Assembly: GCA_013115135.1 (NCBI GenBank) | Contig: JABANP010000450.1 | Span: 1-43,203, forward strand | Source of the DNA: Perkinsus olseni | Lineage: Eukaryota > Perkinsozoa > Perkinsida > Perkinsidae | Length of the DNA: 43,203 nt | Direction: 5' to 3' | Part shown: positions 17,346 to 27,950 of the stretch, piece by piece | How the letters are laid out: each line of letters opens with the position of its first letter | How positions within the stretch are numbered: the first letter of the stretch is position 1 | Notes under the pieces: generated by a model | Database searches by the model: none | What the model saw: only the letters and a program-made list of their open reading frames with translations | Told to the model about the DNA's origin: nothing | Program-made: the position numbers and the translations under genes

Positions 17346-20039
17346 GTTAACATTGTTTTTTGCATGTCTAAGGATGAGCCGTGGTACTCCATCTGGGGGT
17401 CCAATAATCGGTATCTTAACTCGATGCTGGACCGAGTCGGAGGGGCTGGTGTGATGAAGGCCCTTCTGGTAGATAAGGACACGCTTCCCATTGTCAGCAC
17501 AGTCATGACACAGACCGAGATACTCAATAAGGAGGTTTTCCTGGTAATAATGGTGTGGTAGTAGTGATAGCCGTGGTGGTCTCAATAGGAGGAGTGGTGT
17601 AATGATTGTGGGGTTGGCGATGCTGTTGGTAAAGGCAGTAGTAGCAGTAACGGCTGTGGTTGTGGTACCGTGACTACCATCGCTCGACTCGCTACTGTAG
17701 CATCAGCCATAGCACGTTGAGCTACTATAAGTATTAGTGGTAGTATCCTTTCCCAATAGGTAGAGCCACTCGAAGAGGCCATAGCTACACCCAACGATGG
17801 ATCTCCTGCTTCCACCAACAACAACATGCGGCACATGAAGGCATGCGTCTTCCTTCGTCCCACCAACCAGAACTTCCTGGCCCTTTCTAAGGTCCTCCGT
17901 CAGCCCATCTACAGCGAGTATCATTTATGTAATACTCTCTTCGAGGCTACGCTAGGCCATCACCATGTCTCTTCAGTTTTCTCAAACGTGGTTCCTCACG
18001 GTCGACTGTCTCAGCTGGCGGCCTGTGACGAGTATGAGTGCGTCGCCTCTCTCACCGAAGCGTAGGCGTCCACCGCTCATTTCCCTTCTGCAGTTTCCCT
18101 CAGGTACGCCGACGTTATCGCACTGAACGCTGGGTTGTTCTCTCTGGGCTCCCAGTCAGTAGCACAACTACATCGAGAACAAACGATGTGGACGGCATTC
18201 GAGGAGAGTGTCTTTCAACGTCAAGTCGATGGCCTTTTTGCAGCTTCCATATCGCTGGGTAGTGTGAAGCGAGGTAGGCCTCTTCTTCCCTTCATCTCGT
18301 GTCAACTGTCACTTCTCAGGTCCCGGCCCGGTCACAGCCACGAACTCCTCCGGTCTCACCCTGCCTGTCATACGGTATTCATCGGCTTCCCCATTGGCAC
18401 GCAAGGTCGCTTTGGCCCTTCAAAAGCGGCTAGAACAAGATGAGAGTCTTTTCGAGAGCGTAGCGGGGTCGGCAGAGACGCCCGTCAACAGTGGCGGCGG
18501 TATGCTCATCTTGGTTGCCGATCGACGGGACGACCCCGTCACACCTTTACTCACGCAGTGGACTTATCAAGCAATGGTAATACCCAGGGGAATGGTGTTC
18601 TCGAGAACGGCATGCTCTCAATTAGGTTCATGAGCTGCTGGGCTTAGAGAACAACCGAGTGATGCATCCGCTGGCTGTGGCGGGCGAAGGAGGATCGTCC
18701 TCGGAGGGTGTAGAGGTGGTCCTTAGCACCAGTTCTGATAAATTCTTCCGGGACAATTACGTAAGGTTGGGAAGGGGTTTCGGAAGGCTTGAAGTGGTTG
18801 TTGGTCAGTTGAGCAATTTCGGAGACCTCGGGATGCACATAAAGGAGTATGTTGAGCTCTATCAGCAACAGACCAAGCATCAGGCGAAGGTCGACAATGT
18901 TGAAGATATGCAAAGATTCCTAGACCAGTAGTACAATGTGTCGGGTGCCGGGATCGAACCTGTGCCTCGTTCAGGTATCCCGAGTACCGCAAGCTCAGTG
19001 GCAACGTGTCAAAGCACGTGGCATTGGTTCATGAGATATCGCGGATGGTCGAGAAGTATAACTTGCTAGAGTGTTCAGAGCTGGAGCAAAGTTTGGCCTG
19101 TGACGATCATATGAGCATGCGCGACCAACTGAAGAGGGTGAAGGGTAGGAAAAGATGTCCTTACCAGGGATCGAACCTGGGTCATCATCTCAGCTATGAT
19201 CGAGAACCCTCGCAACTCCAACCTGGAACGGCTGAAGATATGTATTCTCTATGCTTTGAGGTTTGAGACCGACACGAGTGGCATCCGGGATCTCAAGGGG
19301 CTCCTGCAGCAGAAGGGCGTCCCTCCTGAACAGGTACTAATCCGGCTCTCCTCACGCCGCGCTGTCGATGTTCTTGCGGTCAGGTTGGGCTCATATCGAC
19401 AATGCTGGACCACTTCGGTTCGGCATCTCGGCTACCATACCCGTCCAGTTCGGGAGCCGCTGCTGCCTTGGCCCGCCGTCTGGGTCTCGCTGGTTCGACA
19501 GAGAACGTCTATACTCAGCACAGGTCCCCGATATCGATCACAGCTGAGCAAGCGCTCAAGGGCAAAGTGAAGGAGCAAGATTACGTTGCTGTGGTTGGCA
19601 GTAAAGGCCGCTTGAATGGCGTGGAGAACATGAGGTAGTATCTTTCTACACCGTGGTGACCACGAGTCAACCTAAGATACCATCGCGTCACTCACCTTCA
19701 GGCCATCGTTGTTGCTAGTTTTCATGGTTGGTGGCTGTACTTTCGAGGAGGCCCGAGACATCGACACTCTCAATGACCAGCTCGCCAGTGCCACTACCGC
19801 GTCCGGGGCTACCTCACAACAGTCAACAGAGAAACAACCGGCCATAGTGCTCGGCGGCAGTACCGTCCACAACTCTAAAAGGTAATTGCATCCGACCACC
19901 ATCCGCTTCGGCGTCATGTGTTCCACTCAGCTTCCTGGCCGACGTTGCGCAGCTCTCACGCCTGCACGGTCCCTCGGCTAGCAGCAGTATCTTCCCTGGT
20001 ATCTCCTCTCCGGTAGTAGGAGGCGCTCCGGCCGAGTGA
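17346..20039 (+). CDS. VPS45: VPS45, Sec1/Munc18 family vesicle-fusion protein, 12 exons resolved
   Basis: SM protein that binds syntaxin-type SNAREs for endosome/trans-Golgi fusion. Recognised blocks: KALLVDKDTLPIVSTVMTQ and ILNKEVFLV; MRHMKACVFLRPTNQNF; DRRDDPVTPLLTQWTYQAMV followed by HELLGLENNRV; KLSGNVSKHVALVHEISRMV; LLECSELEQSLAC; GVENMR with GSTENVYTQH; VGGCTFEEAR; IVLGGSTVHNSKSFL. Exons: 17346-17543, 17760-17928, 17977-18061, 18104-18258, 18320-18576, 18626-18927, 18974-19144, 19194-19333, 19384-19634, 19702-19881, 19931-20039, all phase-compatible, plus an unlocated start exon. The conserved MNxVF start is represented by VNIVF after acceptor TTGCAG; the initiator probably sits near 17280. 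Intron 1 (216 nt) is GTGGT-rich. Two introns contain tRNA T-arm-like sequence antisense to the gene. Confidence 0.93.
18928..18973 (-). pseudogene. tRNA 3'-end-like sequence in VPS45 intron (46 nt)
   Basis: Minus strand reads CAGGTTCGATCCCGGCACCC and then GACA: a B box followed by a stretch resembling a tRNA 3' acceptor strand and discriminator. The T-stem is imperfect. Sequence continuing into the next exon weakly resembles D and anticodon arms, so the fragment may overlap coding sequence. Confidence 0.5.
19145..19193 (-). pseudogene. tRNA 3'-half-like sequence in VPS45 intron (49 nt)
   Basis: Minus strand: anticodon-stem-like ATCAT-AGCTGAG-ATGAT spanning the acceptor splice site, then a perfect T-arm CCAGG-TTCGATC-CCTGG (19164-19180), acceptor-like TAAGGAC, A, then TCTTTT, which looks like a Pol III terminator. 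No pairing 5' acceptor strand was found. Confidence 0.6.
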
Positions 20040-20160
20040 CCGGCCACTTCTTTGTACCATTCATACAGTTTCTAATAATAATAATCCTTCACACATGCCG
20101 ATACTTTAGCATTTGCTCGCTCAGTGCATCACTGCGTTATTGGTTGGAGGTTGATCATCG

Positions 20161-20196
<36 letters not shown>
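20161..20196. repeat. (TCA)12 microsatellite
   Basis: Twelve perfect TCA units 55 bp upstream of the next start codon, within the likely 5' leader or promoter. Confidence 0.97.
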
Positions 20197-20250
20197 GTAG
20201 TTTGTTATACAACCCACTTTTTCTCTCCGACGCCGTCATCCTCCGCGCTA

Positions 20251-21178
20251 ATGGCCCCTAATAAGAAGCAACAGCAAACCGCGGCCGCCGCCTCCAGTGG
20301 CGCCGCCGCTGAGATGGTCAACGCCCGGACCAAGAACAAGGCCCTCAAGGACCAGCTGTCGAACCTCAATGTAAGTCTATGATCTCAACTGGGCGAGCCG
20401 GAATAGAGACGTTTGTCAGCGCATGACCAAGTCCGACTCGAAGCAGCTGGCCAATCTTACCAAGGAGGTCGAGGAACTGCGCAATGCCGTGAAGGAGTTG
20501 ATGAAGCTCAGCAAACGCGAGGGCCAGAAACCCACTAAGATGGAGGTAACTTGGCGTAGATTGGCGATGGGGCTCGTAGTCTTTTTCCTTAGCTGGACAA
20601 GGTGATCCCTGAGGGGGTTCGTGAGGAAGTCATCGATGCGGCCTATGCGCCGACGCGCTCCGCCAGTGAGGAGCGTACCCGCCAGCAGCAGCAGGTAGCT
20701 GGTGGAAGTAAGAACCAGCGGGCTCCCAATTCTACTGGGGCCCGAACACAGCAGCCGCAACAGCAGCAGCGTCAAGCTCAGAAGGCTGACAATAGACGTA
20801 GGGCTGAGTGAGTCGGAGAGTCTATCGTACACTTGGAATGCAGGTAACAATAAGTCTAAATTCGTCGCCGAGAATCAGTTGAAGAGCATGTTGGGTATGG
20901 CCCCTGCCCCATCAAGGCAGCAGCGCCCGCAAGGCAAGAGGAATGTTCGAAAGCAGCAGAAGCAGGCTGAGGAAGGCCATCCTGATAACGAGTGAGACTA
21001 GCGGTCGTCCTATCCGCTACTGATACTCTTCCGTCGCAGACTCGCCCAATCTATCCGAGAGAAGCTTCGTCGCGCTAATTCCAAGGAGGAAGTTCGGGCC
21101 GCTACCAACATGGCCAGGGCTCTTGGTATGACCCATGAAGCGAGCCTCGGTGATCGGAAGCTGAAGACGCTGGATTGA
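20251..21178 (+). CDS. Hypothetical basic low-complexity protein, 245 aa, 5 exons
   Basis: Exons 20251-20370, 20420-20545, 20593-20797, 20844-20991 and 21040-21178, with introns of 45-49 nt in matching phases and the stop at 21176-21178. I do not recognise the family. N-terminus MAPNKKQQQTAAAASSGAAA, then a short helical region (NLTKEVEELRNAVKELMKL) likely to coil, a Gln/Arg-rich central part (QQPQQQQRQAQ), KSMLGMAPAPSRQQRPQGKR, and a C-terminal helix rich in Arg/Lys/Ala (LAQSIREKLRRANSKEEVR). The composition suggests nucleic-acid or ribosome binding; this is inference. It is 211 bp downstream of VPS45 on the same strand with its own leader. Confidence 0.72.
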
Positions 21179-23208
21179 GCCGTTTAGTTATCATGTGGTT
21201 ACTTCCACCGTTGTTGATGTTGTACCTCGGCCGCTAAGTGGTGAATTACTTCTTGAAGTGATGTAGTATCAAACCTTCCGTAGGAGTAAGTTTCCTCCGA
21301 GTCGCATTGATGGAAGCATTTTCTAGTCTTACTATGCAGTGCTGCGTTTCATAGTTACAGCGGTAGTGCGCGGAAAAGTGGCGTAGTCGTTTATTTACGA
21401 GGCGGACGACCCAAAGGTTGTTGGTTCTATTCCAGCGTAACGATACCCGATAGCATTTAGCGAGACACCTCATAAGCTGCTGTGCGATGAATGGCCGTGG
21501 ACTTGTTCGCTACAGCATCAGAATAGGGGTGCGAGGGTGTATCCTACGGCGACCTCATATTCAACTATGACTGTATAAGGACTCACATACTGCTCCTTGT
21601 ATGAAACACAGTGAGATATCATAACGCTCACGCTCCACGTGAAGCGAATGCCAATCTCGCCACAGAGCGACAAATTGAGCCTATCGTTCGGAGTCTTACT
21701 CAGCCGGGAACGAAGTTGGCCTATAAACACACCAATGCACTCTCGAAGAAACCCGCAAGCGCTCGTGTTTGGCATCAGGATATCGAAGGGGCTCAGTACA
21801 GTCTGGAGTCGATCTGGTGGTTTGATGTATTGAGGGCGACGGTGAGATTTCAGCGGAACCTCGCAGCTTATCATGACATAACTATCAGATGGGAGCCGAT
21901 ACTTGCGTCCACAACATCCAAGCCACACGCACGGTGCGATCGGCGGGAGTAGCCACTGAAAATTGGGGCACTCAAGTTCAGTTTAAAGATTCATCCTGGC
22001 CCGAGTACCGGCTGAAGTTCAGCCGCTGAACAAGGTGATTCGCGCTTGAACAAGGTCGACCAATAAGTTATCAGTAGTGCCCGAATCCTTCCCACCAGGG
22101 CGGGAGCCGCGAGGAAGATGCTGGTCCGCCGGGTAGAACCCCGAAGAAAACAAATCCCTCTCGGTCTTCCTCGCAGCCGCCATATGGCCAGGCGACTCCA
22201 ACGCACATGAATTCTCGGAACGCGTATCCACGTGGTACGAAGAGTTTTCGTTGAAACTTCTGCCGTACGAGTTCAAGTTTATGTGGGCACGAATATTGTC
22301 GCACAAAGCGGGCAAAAGGTCGAACATAATCAAACATCCCCTAGATGTCATCCGGATGCATGAAGCCTAGGCCAGCGGCCGTCGTGGGAAAGCTATCATC
22401 ACCAGCTAACACGTTCTACATTGACTACCACAGGAATCTTGCTCTGGTGCGAAGCTGCCTGGTATCAGCCTGCGCTACTAGCACTCCTACTAGCTCGAGT
22501 TACCTGAGGGCGACAGAGGTTGTGTGCCTGAGGCAGCGGCGCACAGAGATAGACGAGCACCGTGAGGTAAAGACTCTGCCTCTAACTTTGCCTCGGAGCA
22601 CTTGTGCTTCCCAAAGCACTGCTGTAACAATCAAGACCGTTGTAGTCACTACAACGTTCACGTGTAGTGACAGATCGGCAGCTGAGAAGTATCAAGCCTG
22701 TGATTCCCCTCACTAATTATCATTATAGTTCATGTGGCTGCTCGTGGTCTGCACGGACGCCTGTGCGAACGCTATCCCAAGGCCGCGATCTGTGCGAGAT
22801 CTCAAATCGCACGTATACCCGATTTCGGTGGGGCAGTCAGTGAATGCAACTACATCATGGACGGTATTCAAGGTTACCGGACAGCAATGCTGTCACAGCA
22901 TAGTCACCGTAGTTCGTTGTCACGTGAGACGACCGCAGTCCGCGGTAAGACTAACAGAGGCATGATCTCTTGCTAAAGGGTTTCCTCACAGTTATCGTAT
23001 ACGTGTTCCCTCAGGGGAACTTCCCCGTCATTATCTCACCAGGAAGGCGGGGATCACCGTTCGCTCCCACTCAGAATACGGCGTTAATGATAAGTTTGCT
23101 CCTCTTCGAAGCTTTAGAGAGCACCAAGCCTGCTGAGCCGATAGGCCTCCCACGAACTACCCGCTCGGATGGCAATCGTTCCGTTTGCTTCAGTTGACGG
23201 TTATTCGC
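21179..23208. other. Gene-poor stretch; one tRNA-like copy and a possible exon
   Basis: No recognisable protein. A plus-strand frame around 22733-22976 after acceptor-like ATTATAG reads VHVAARGLHGRLCERYPKA and could be an exon, but I found no partner. Several 100-130-codon frames overlap on both strands and contradict each other. Confidence 0.4.
21366..21436 (+). pseudogene. tRNA-like sequence with GTGCGCGGAAAAGTGG leader
   Basis: A box TGGCGTAGTCG (21379-21389) and a perfect T-arm GTTGG-TTCTATT-CCAGC (21420-21436). The acceptor ends do not pair and no clean anticodon arm forms. The 5' leader nearly repeats GTGCGGAAAAGTGG of the tRNA-Pro-like copy in the IPK-C2 intron. Confidence 0.5.
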
Positions 23209-24711
23209 ATGCGTTTGGCATTCTTACCGACATTCCTCGGTGTCATGGCCCTTGGAGAGGGTGACTCTAGTCACACGCTGGTCAGGATCTCTCATCGTGG
23301 AGCCCCCCTCGACATTCGCCATGTACCACACATGATGGCACAGGCTGCCTCTGCCCCTGGTGGGAAGTTACGCTCGCTCAGCGAAGGTGATCGTAACTGT
23401 GAACAATGTTTTGCTCAAGATGGTATGGTCCAAGACTTGACGTCCATAGGAGTCCAAATTGTACTTGAAGAGTGCCGAAGAGACGCTGGGCATTGAGTTT
23501 GATTGCGAACGCGACTTCAAGGTCACTGCCAAGCCGATCCTCAGCCAGGTTCAGGCTGAGAAATCTTCCGGTTGTACTGGTGGCAATCCTAAGCTCGGTA
23601 CCAACGACCCTCTCTCTTCCTGCCAGAGTAACCTCGAGGTCCTCCACATTGGAGCTGCCTGGGAAGCAGCTCGCTCATCCAAGCAGAAGTTGAAAGATGT
23701 CGTATTGGCCGTCATCGACACCGGAGTTGACCCTGATCATCCGGATCTAGTTGGCCAGTTTTATAAGAACCCGTCTGACGGTTCTATCGGCTACAACTTC
23801 ATTAAGAACAATGCTGATGTCAATGACGATAATGAATATGGTCATGGTACCCATTGCGCCGGTAACGCGGCTGCTCGGACTAATAATAGTATGGGTATCG
23901 CCGGCGTGGCCAATGCTGACGCACCAACGCCCAATGTGAAGCTGATGATTCTGAAGTTCCTAGACGAAAACGGTTCCGGTTCGGCGAGTGATTCATTGAG
24001 GGCTCTCAAGTATGCGGTCGAGCATGGGGCTACTATCTCCTCCCATTCTTATGGCGGACCCTCCTCAAGCGCAGTCTTCGAACAGGCATTGAAGAAGGCC
24101 GCTGCCGCCGAGCACGTCGCGGTCGTTGCTGCTGGCAATGACGCTGCAAACGTGGACAGAGAGGCTGACCACCCTTGCAACTACGCGAAGAACAACCCAT
24201 CCGTGCTCTGCGTTGCCGCCAGTACTTCATCCCCGAGCTCACCTATAAAATTGGCCTCCTTCTCGAACGCTGGCTCTACCACCAAGATTGCCGCCCCCGG
24301 GGTGGACATAAACTCGACTTCCCCGGAAAGCGTTACGCCAAATTGAGTGGTACATCTATGTCTACCCCTACCGTCGCTGGGGTTGCGGCCCTGTTGGCTA
24401 CACTAAGTGTGAAAGGCGAGAAGATCACCGATGCTATTATCCGGTCTCGGACTGCGGATATACCCAACGACTTAGGCGTTTCCGGTATCGGAGAGGTGGA
24501 CGCCCTGGAGGCAGTCCATGTGGCTCTTGGACAACCGACTAGCCGTTCCGGAGCATCCAAGTCCGTTTCGAGAGTCCGAGGCACCGTGCGATCCCATCGG
24601 ATCCCGATCGTTCAAACTGTATGTCTACATTCTGTTTCAGTCACGTAGTGATGACTGATTTCGACATTCCAGTTTATGTGGCCCTCGGACAGCCAACTAC
24701 CTCCTTTGTAG
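23209..24711 (+). pseudogene. Secreted subtilisin-like serine protease (S8) with two frameshifts
   Basis: Begins MRLAFLPTFLGVMALGEG, a plausible signal peptide, then a propeptide region with Cys residues. The catalytic domain is complete in motif terms: Asp in VLAVIDTGVDPDHPDL (codon 23717), His in GHGTHCAGNAAAR (23843), oxyanion Asn in AAGNDAAN, Ser in SGTSMSTPTVAGVAALLA (24355). It would cleave peptide bonds outside the cell. Two reading-frame breaks occur: between 23450 and 23465, and at the CCCC run 24321-24324 just before the Ser motif. Either the gene is decaying or the sequence has single-base errors. A final intron (24619-24672) would give a short tail ending at 24711; an alternative frame there repeats the VxVALGQPT segment. 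The neighbourhood is gene-poor. Confidence 0.85.
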
Positions 24712-25255
24712 CACCCAATTCTACCTTGTCCCGGTCTTCTTAAACATACCTATTTATCAGTCTTTTCCGCGTTGGTGGAATCAGACACATCGTATTGAGT
24801 ATCTTCGTCGAGCCTGATGTGACCTTACTTCGACTAGACTTGGTTTTCAAGCAGAGGAAGTCGTTCGTTTTAAGTCTAGCGTTCAAGGTCCCTCAGTTCA
24901 ACTGAGTCAGTCGGGTCTCTCTTTTACGAGAACTTCAGCCAGGTCGGCGTTGTTACGTTCCTCATAGTGTCGATGAGAAGGTAGAACCTCATAGCCCGGA
25001 CACAACGGTGCACAGGTTCTCCATGCGCCTGGAGCTTCATATTCCTCAAGGTGCGATGGACATGACGAAATGGCCTTCTACACCCTGTCATCTTGACGGA
25101 ATACGGAACGAGAAACAGCATGACCTTAGGATAATATGTGGAATCCTTGGATCAATGAGGGTCCCACTATCAGTCGTTCATATGAAACCACTGGTCCGAT
25201 TTTTTGGGGTGATTTTGCTGTGTCGGCTGTCCTCGCCACGAGAATATATCCAACA

Positions 25256-25296
25256 TGTGATTGACAATGCCGTAGGCTACGGTACTGTCAATCACA
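25256..25296. repeat. Nested inverted repeat (11-bp outer arms)
   Basis: Outer arms TGTGATTGACA / TGTCAATCACA enclose an inner CCGTAG-G-CTACGG, so the whole 41 bp can fold into one long hairpin. Confidence 0.92.
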
Positions 25297-26915
25297 GATA
25301 ATGCCAGTCGTCAATCGCTACTGTCCGTAGCGTCTCAGCACCAGGATGGCCGAGTAGGGATACTACGGGGCTCGAAGAACAAGTAAAACAACCTGGCATA
25401 TCATCGTACCATGACTCTAACCGAGAGAGCTTCTCTTTCTCTCACTCGAAATCGCGATAGCCCGACAGATGGCCATCCTGTTGGAGTATTATGCTGTCGC
25501 AGTCTGCGACTCGCAGATCGCATCGGGAACCGGAACGTCTTCATCGGGTTCATCACCGGCTTCCGGTAGCTAATGCCCCTCCCAGAGAACTCTGGCAAGC
25601 GAAAGGTCTCGCTCTAGCGTGGCGGGTCGATGGGATCTTCTAGGATTGGGCGGGTGAACTGCCGCCTTGGTATGAATCATTTAATACAGAATGAACACGG
25701 CCGTCGAGCGGAGCATTACTGTTTTGGTCAACGAGGCTCGCTTACGATGTATATTAGGCGTGTCACTGGATAAGCACACGGGAGACAGGAGATAAGCAAG
25801 TTGCTCATACGGCTAGCGAGACAGCAACCGCCAGCTTCCTGAAGAGATGCCACCGCCGTGCATTCAGGAAAGTTGGTCTATGAGATATCTTGACAAATAA
25901 CCGCTCAGCAATACCCACACCCGCAAGGGATGGATCATCGAAGTCGGGTACATGACTGTACCGATTAAAACTCCATCAGGGTGGGGTATACAACTCCTCA
26001 TCACGGTTTAGGGTTTTGTCAAGAGTACTCTTGTGAACGAAAGGAAATCACTACATGAGTGATCCTGTTCGAGTACAGTCGACACCCTTACAATGCCTCA
26101 GGCCCCCCGTGACCATCGTTAGATATGAAAAACGAGTGGTATAGAAGCGCAACACAAAACCCTGTCCCTTACTTAGGCCATACGTCATATGCCGGAAATG
26201 AATCCGCCGAAGCTATTTCGTGAAGGCTTGCGAAGCTGGCAGACCGAATTTACACTGCGACTCAAGCATTGAATCTCAAGGCTCTTTCACTTGTTGAATG
26301 AAAAGTTTTATCCTAGTCGACGACTCCTCTACGCCCTGACAATAGTCTACAGGCTGGGTCTCGTCTAATGGGCTTGCAGCACAGCTTAGCCTTCTTCTCT
26401 ATCCCGATCGGCAAGATCGCGATTATAGCGGGCAAGATAGGGCAGTAGCCTTTCGTGTGCACTACGTTCAACAGAGGTGACAAGAGTTCGGATGACTGTT
26501 GGCTTACTCATCAACATCCTTGAAGACCTCCCAGGGTCGTTGAGCTACACGAGATGCTCTCTTGTCCTACCTGTGACGAACACATTGCAGGTGCGATAAC
26601 CAATAGAATGCTATTCAGCCCCAAAGACGTCAACACATTGCCAGGTCGCGCTCAAGCTCCGCTATGCACGCCGAAAATACGAGAGCGTTTAAGCCTGCAG
26701 ACCGTATGCTGTCGTGATGTTGATGCCATCCTGGATCCGCTGATACGCTTCTTACCATCCACCAAGATTACACAGCAGCCGACAGTCACTGCACGACAAC
26801 CAGCCCTAGTAGGTATGGTGACCATACTATGGTCATAGTTGAAGCCGCTGATGTCATTCGTTCAGGGATAGCTGCTTCCTCAAATGGTATTAAAACTACT
26901 AAAGGAATACGTGAA

Positions 26916-26946
26916 CGGTCCCGGGACCGAAGTTCGGTCACCGAAC
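26916..26946. repeat. Three overlapping palindromes
   Basis: CGGTCCCGGGACCG (26916-26929), ACCGAA-G-TTCGGT (26926-26938) and GTTCGG-TCA-CCGAAC (26932-26946). Confidence 0.92.
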
Positions 26947-27950
26947 CTGGGTGGATTGATGCATTGTCATCCGAGCGATTCGTTACAACCTCTCCCCAAA
27001 CACATCATTAGAACTTTTAGACTCACCAAGTCATGTAACAGCGAATTCTGATCGCCTCGCAACTTCGACATGCCCAAGAGGGTGTACATATATCTCCACC
27101 GTGCTCAGAAGCTGATCTCAATCCATGATATTTAATACATGCAAAGATGCACTTTCTGGCCGATAGGTCATAGACTATGACACGAGTGAATGCGAGGGAC
27201 GATATTGTGTACGTCGACGTTAACAGGTATTGATGAGAAGGGACACGACCTCGAATCATCATACTTTAGGCCCCATAATCGGTAATATAGCACCATCGTA
27301 TCCGTGAGGAGCCGCCCCCTGCAGTTTCGGATCCATGCATCAGATAGGACGCGGTCCGGCCGACGATGCATCCTGATATTATTGTGAAGCGTAACTGATA
27401 TTTGTGATTCATGGTGCTACAGCCGTGCCCGCGTGATAGCTCAGATCGAAGAACAATCTCGAATGAAACTGTTTGAGAAACATGCAATGATCATGACCAC
27501 ACCGACTGTGCGTTGACCTTACGGCATGCGCCCGGAGACTTGCAAATATTCCAGCGATATCGAATCAAGACTCGAGATAAATTCGGCTGTCTATCGGGGA
27601 GATGGAAGCTTCTCATCGAGCGATATGCACACCGGAAGCTGTGAAACTGTGAGTCCTATGCAACTTGGACAGGAAAACTAGGAGCGAGTAGATGCTAAAC
27701 GACTGGCAAGTTAATGAGACAACCGCGATCCACGTAACGCTGAGCATGCCGCTCGAGGAGAAATCGATAGACAGCATGCAGCGAGTCCGTGGACGACCGG
27801 AAGAGACGAAGGAGACTGATGCAAGGCGGAGCGACAGACTCCTCCCCCTATCGCCATCACCCCACCCCCCTGAATACCCACTCCATCCCAGTACAATAAT
27901 AAGAAACATTGAACATAGCATCATGGTACCAACGTGAATTGACATGCTCA

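Larger units (their letters stand above)
24712..27950. other. 3.2-kb stretch without a supported gene
   Basis: Only short frames without motifs or consistent splice signals. It contains palindromes: CTCAGTT-C-AACTGAG near 24894, an inverted repeat at 25256-25296, and a cluster at 26916-26946. Confidence 0.5.

Noticed and set aside
21518..21952. Overlapping 113- and 136-codon frames on opposite strands
   Set aside because: Mutually exclusive, no motifs and no splice support.
23459..23496. A tiny intron to repair the first subtilisin frame break
   Set aside because: All GT-AG pairs tried keep the wrong phase or create a stop; a single-base indel explains the data better.
25330..25500. CAGGATGGCC / GGCCATCCTG inverted repeat as transposon ends
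   Set aside because: Only 10 bp match, with no target duplication or transposase between them.
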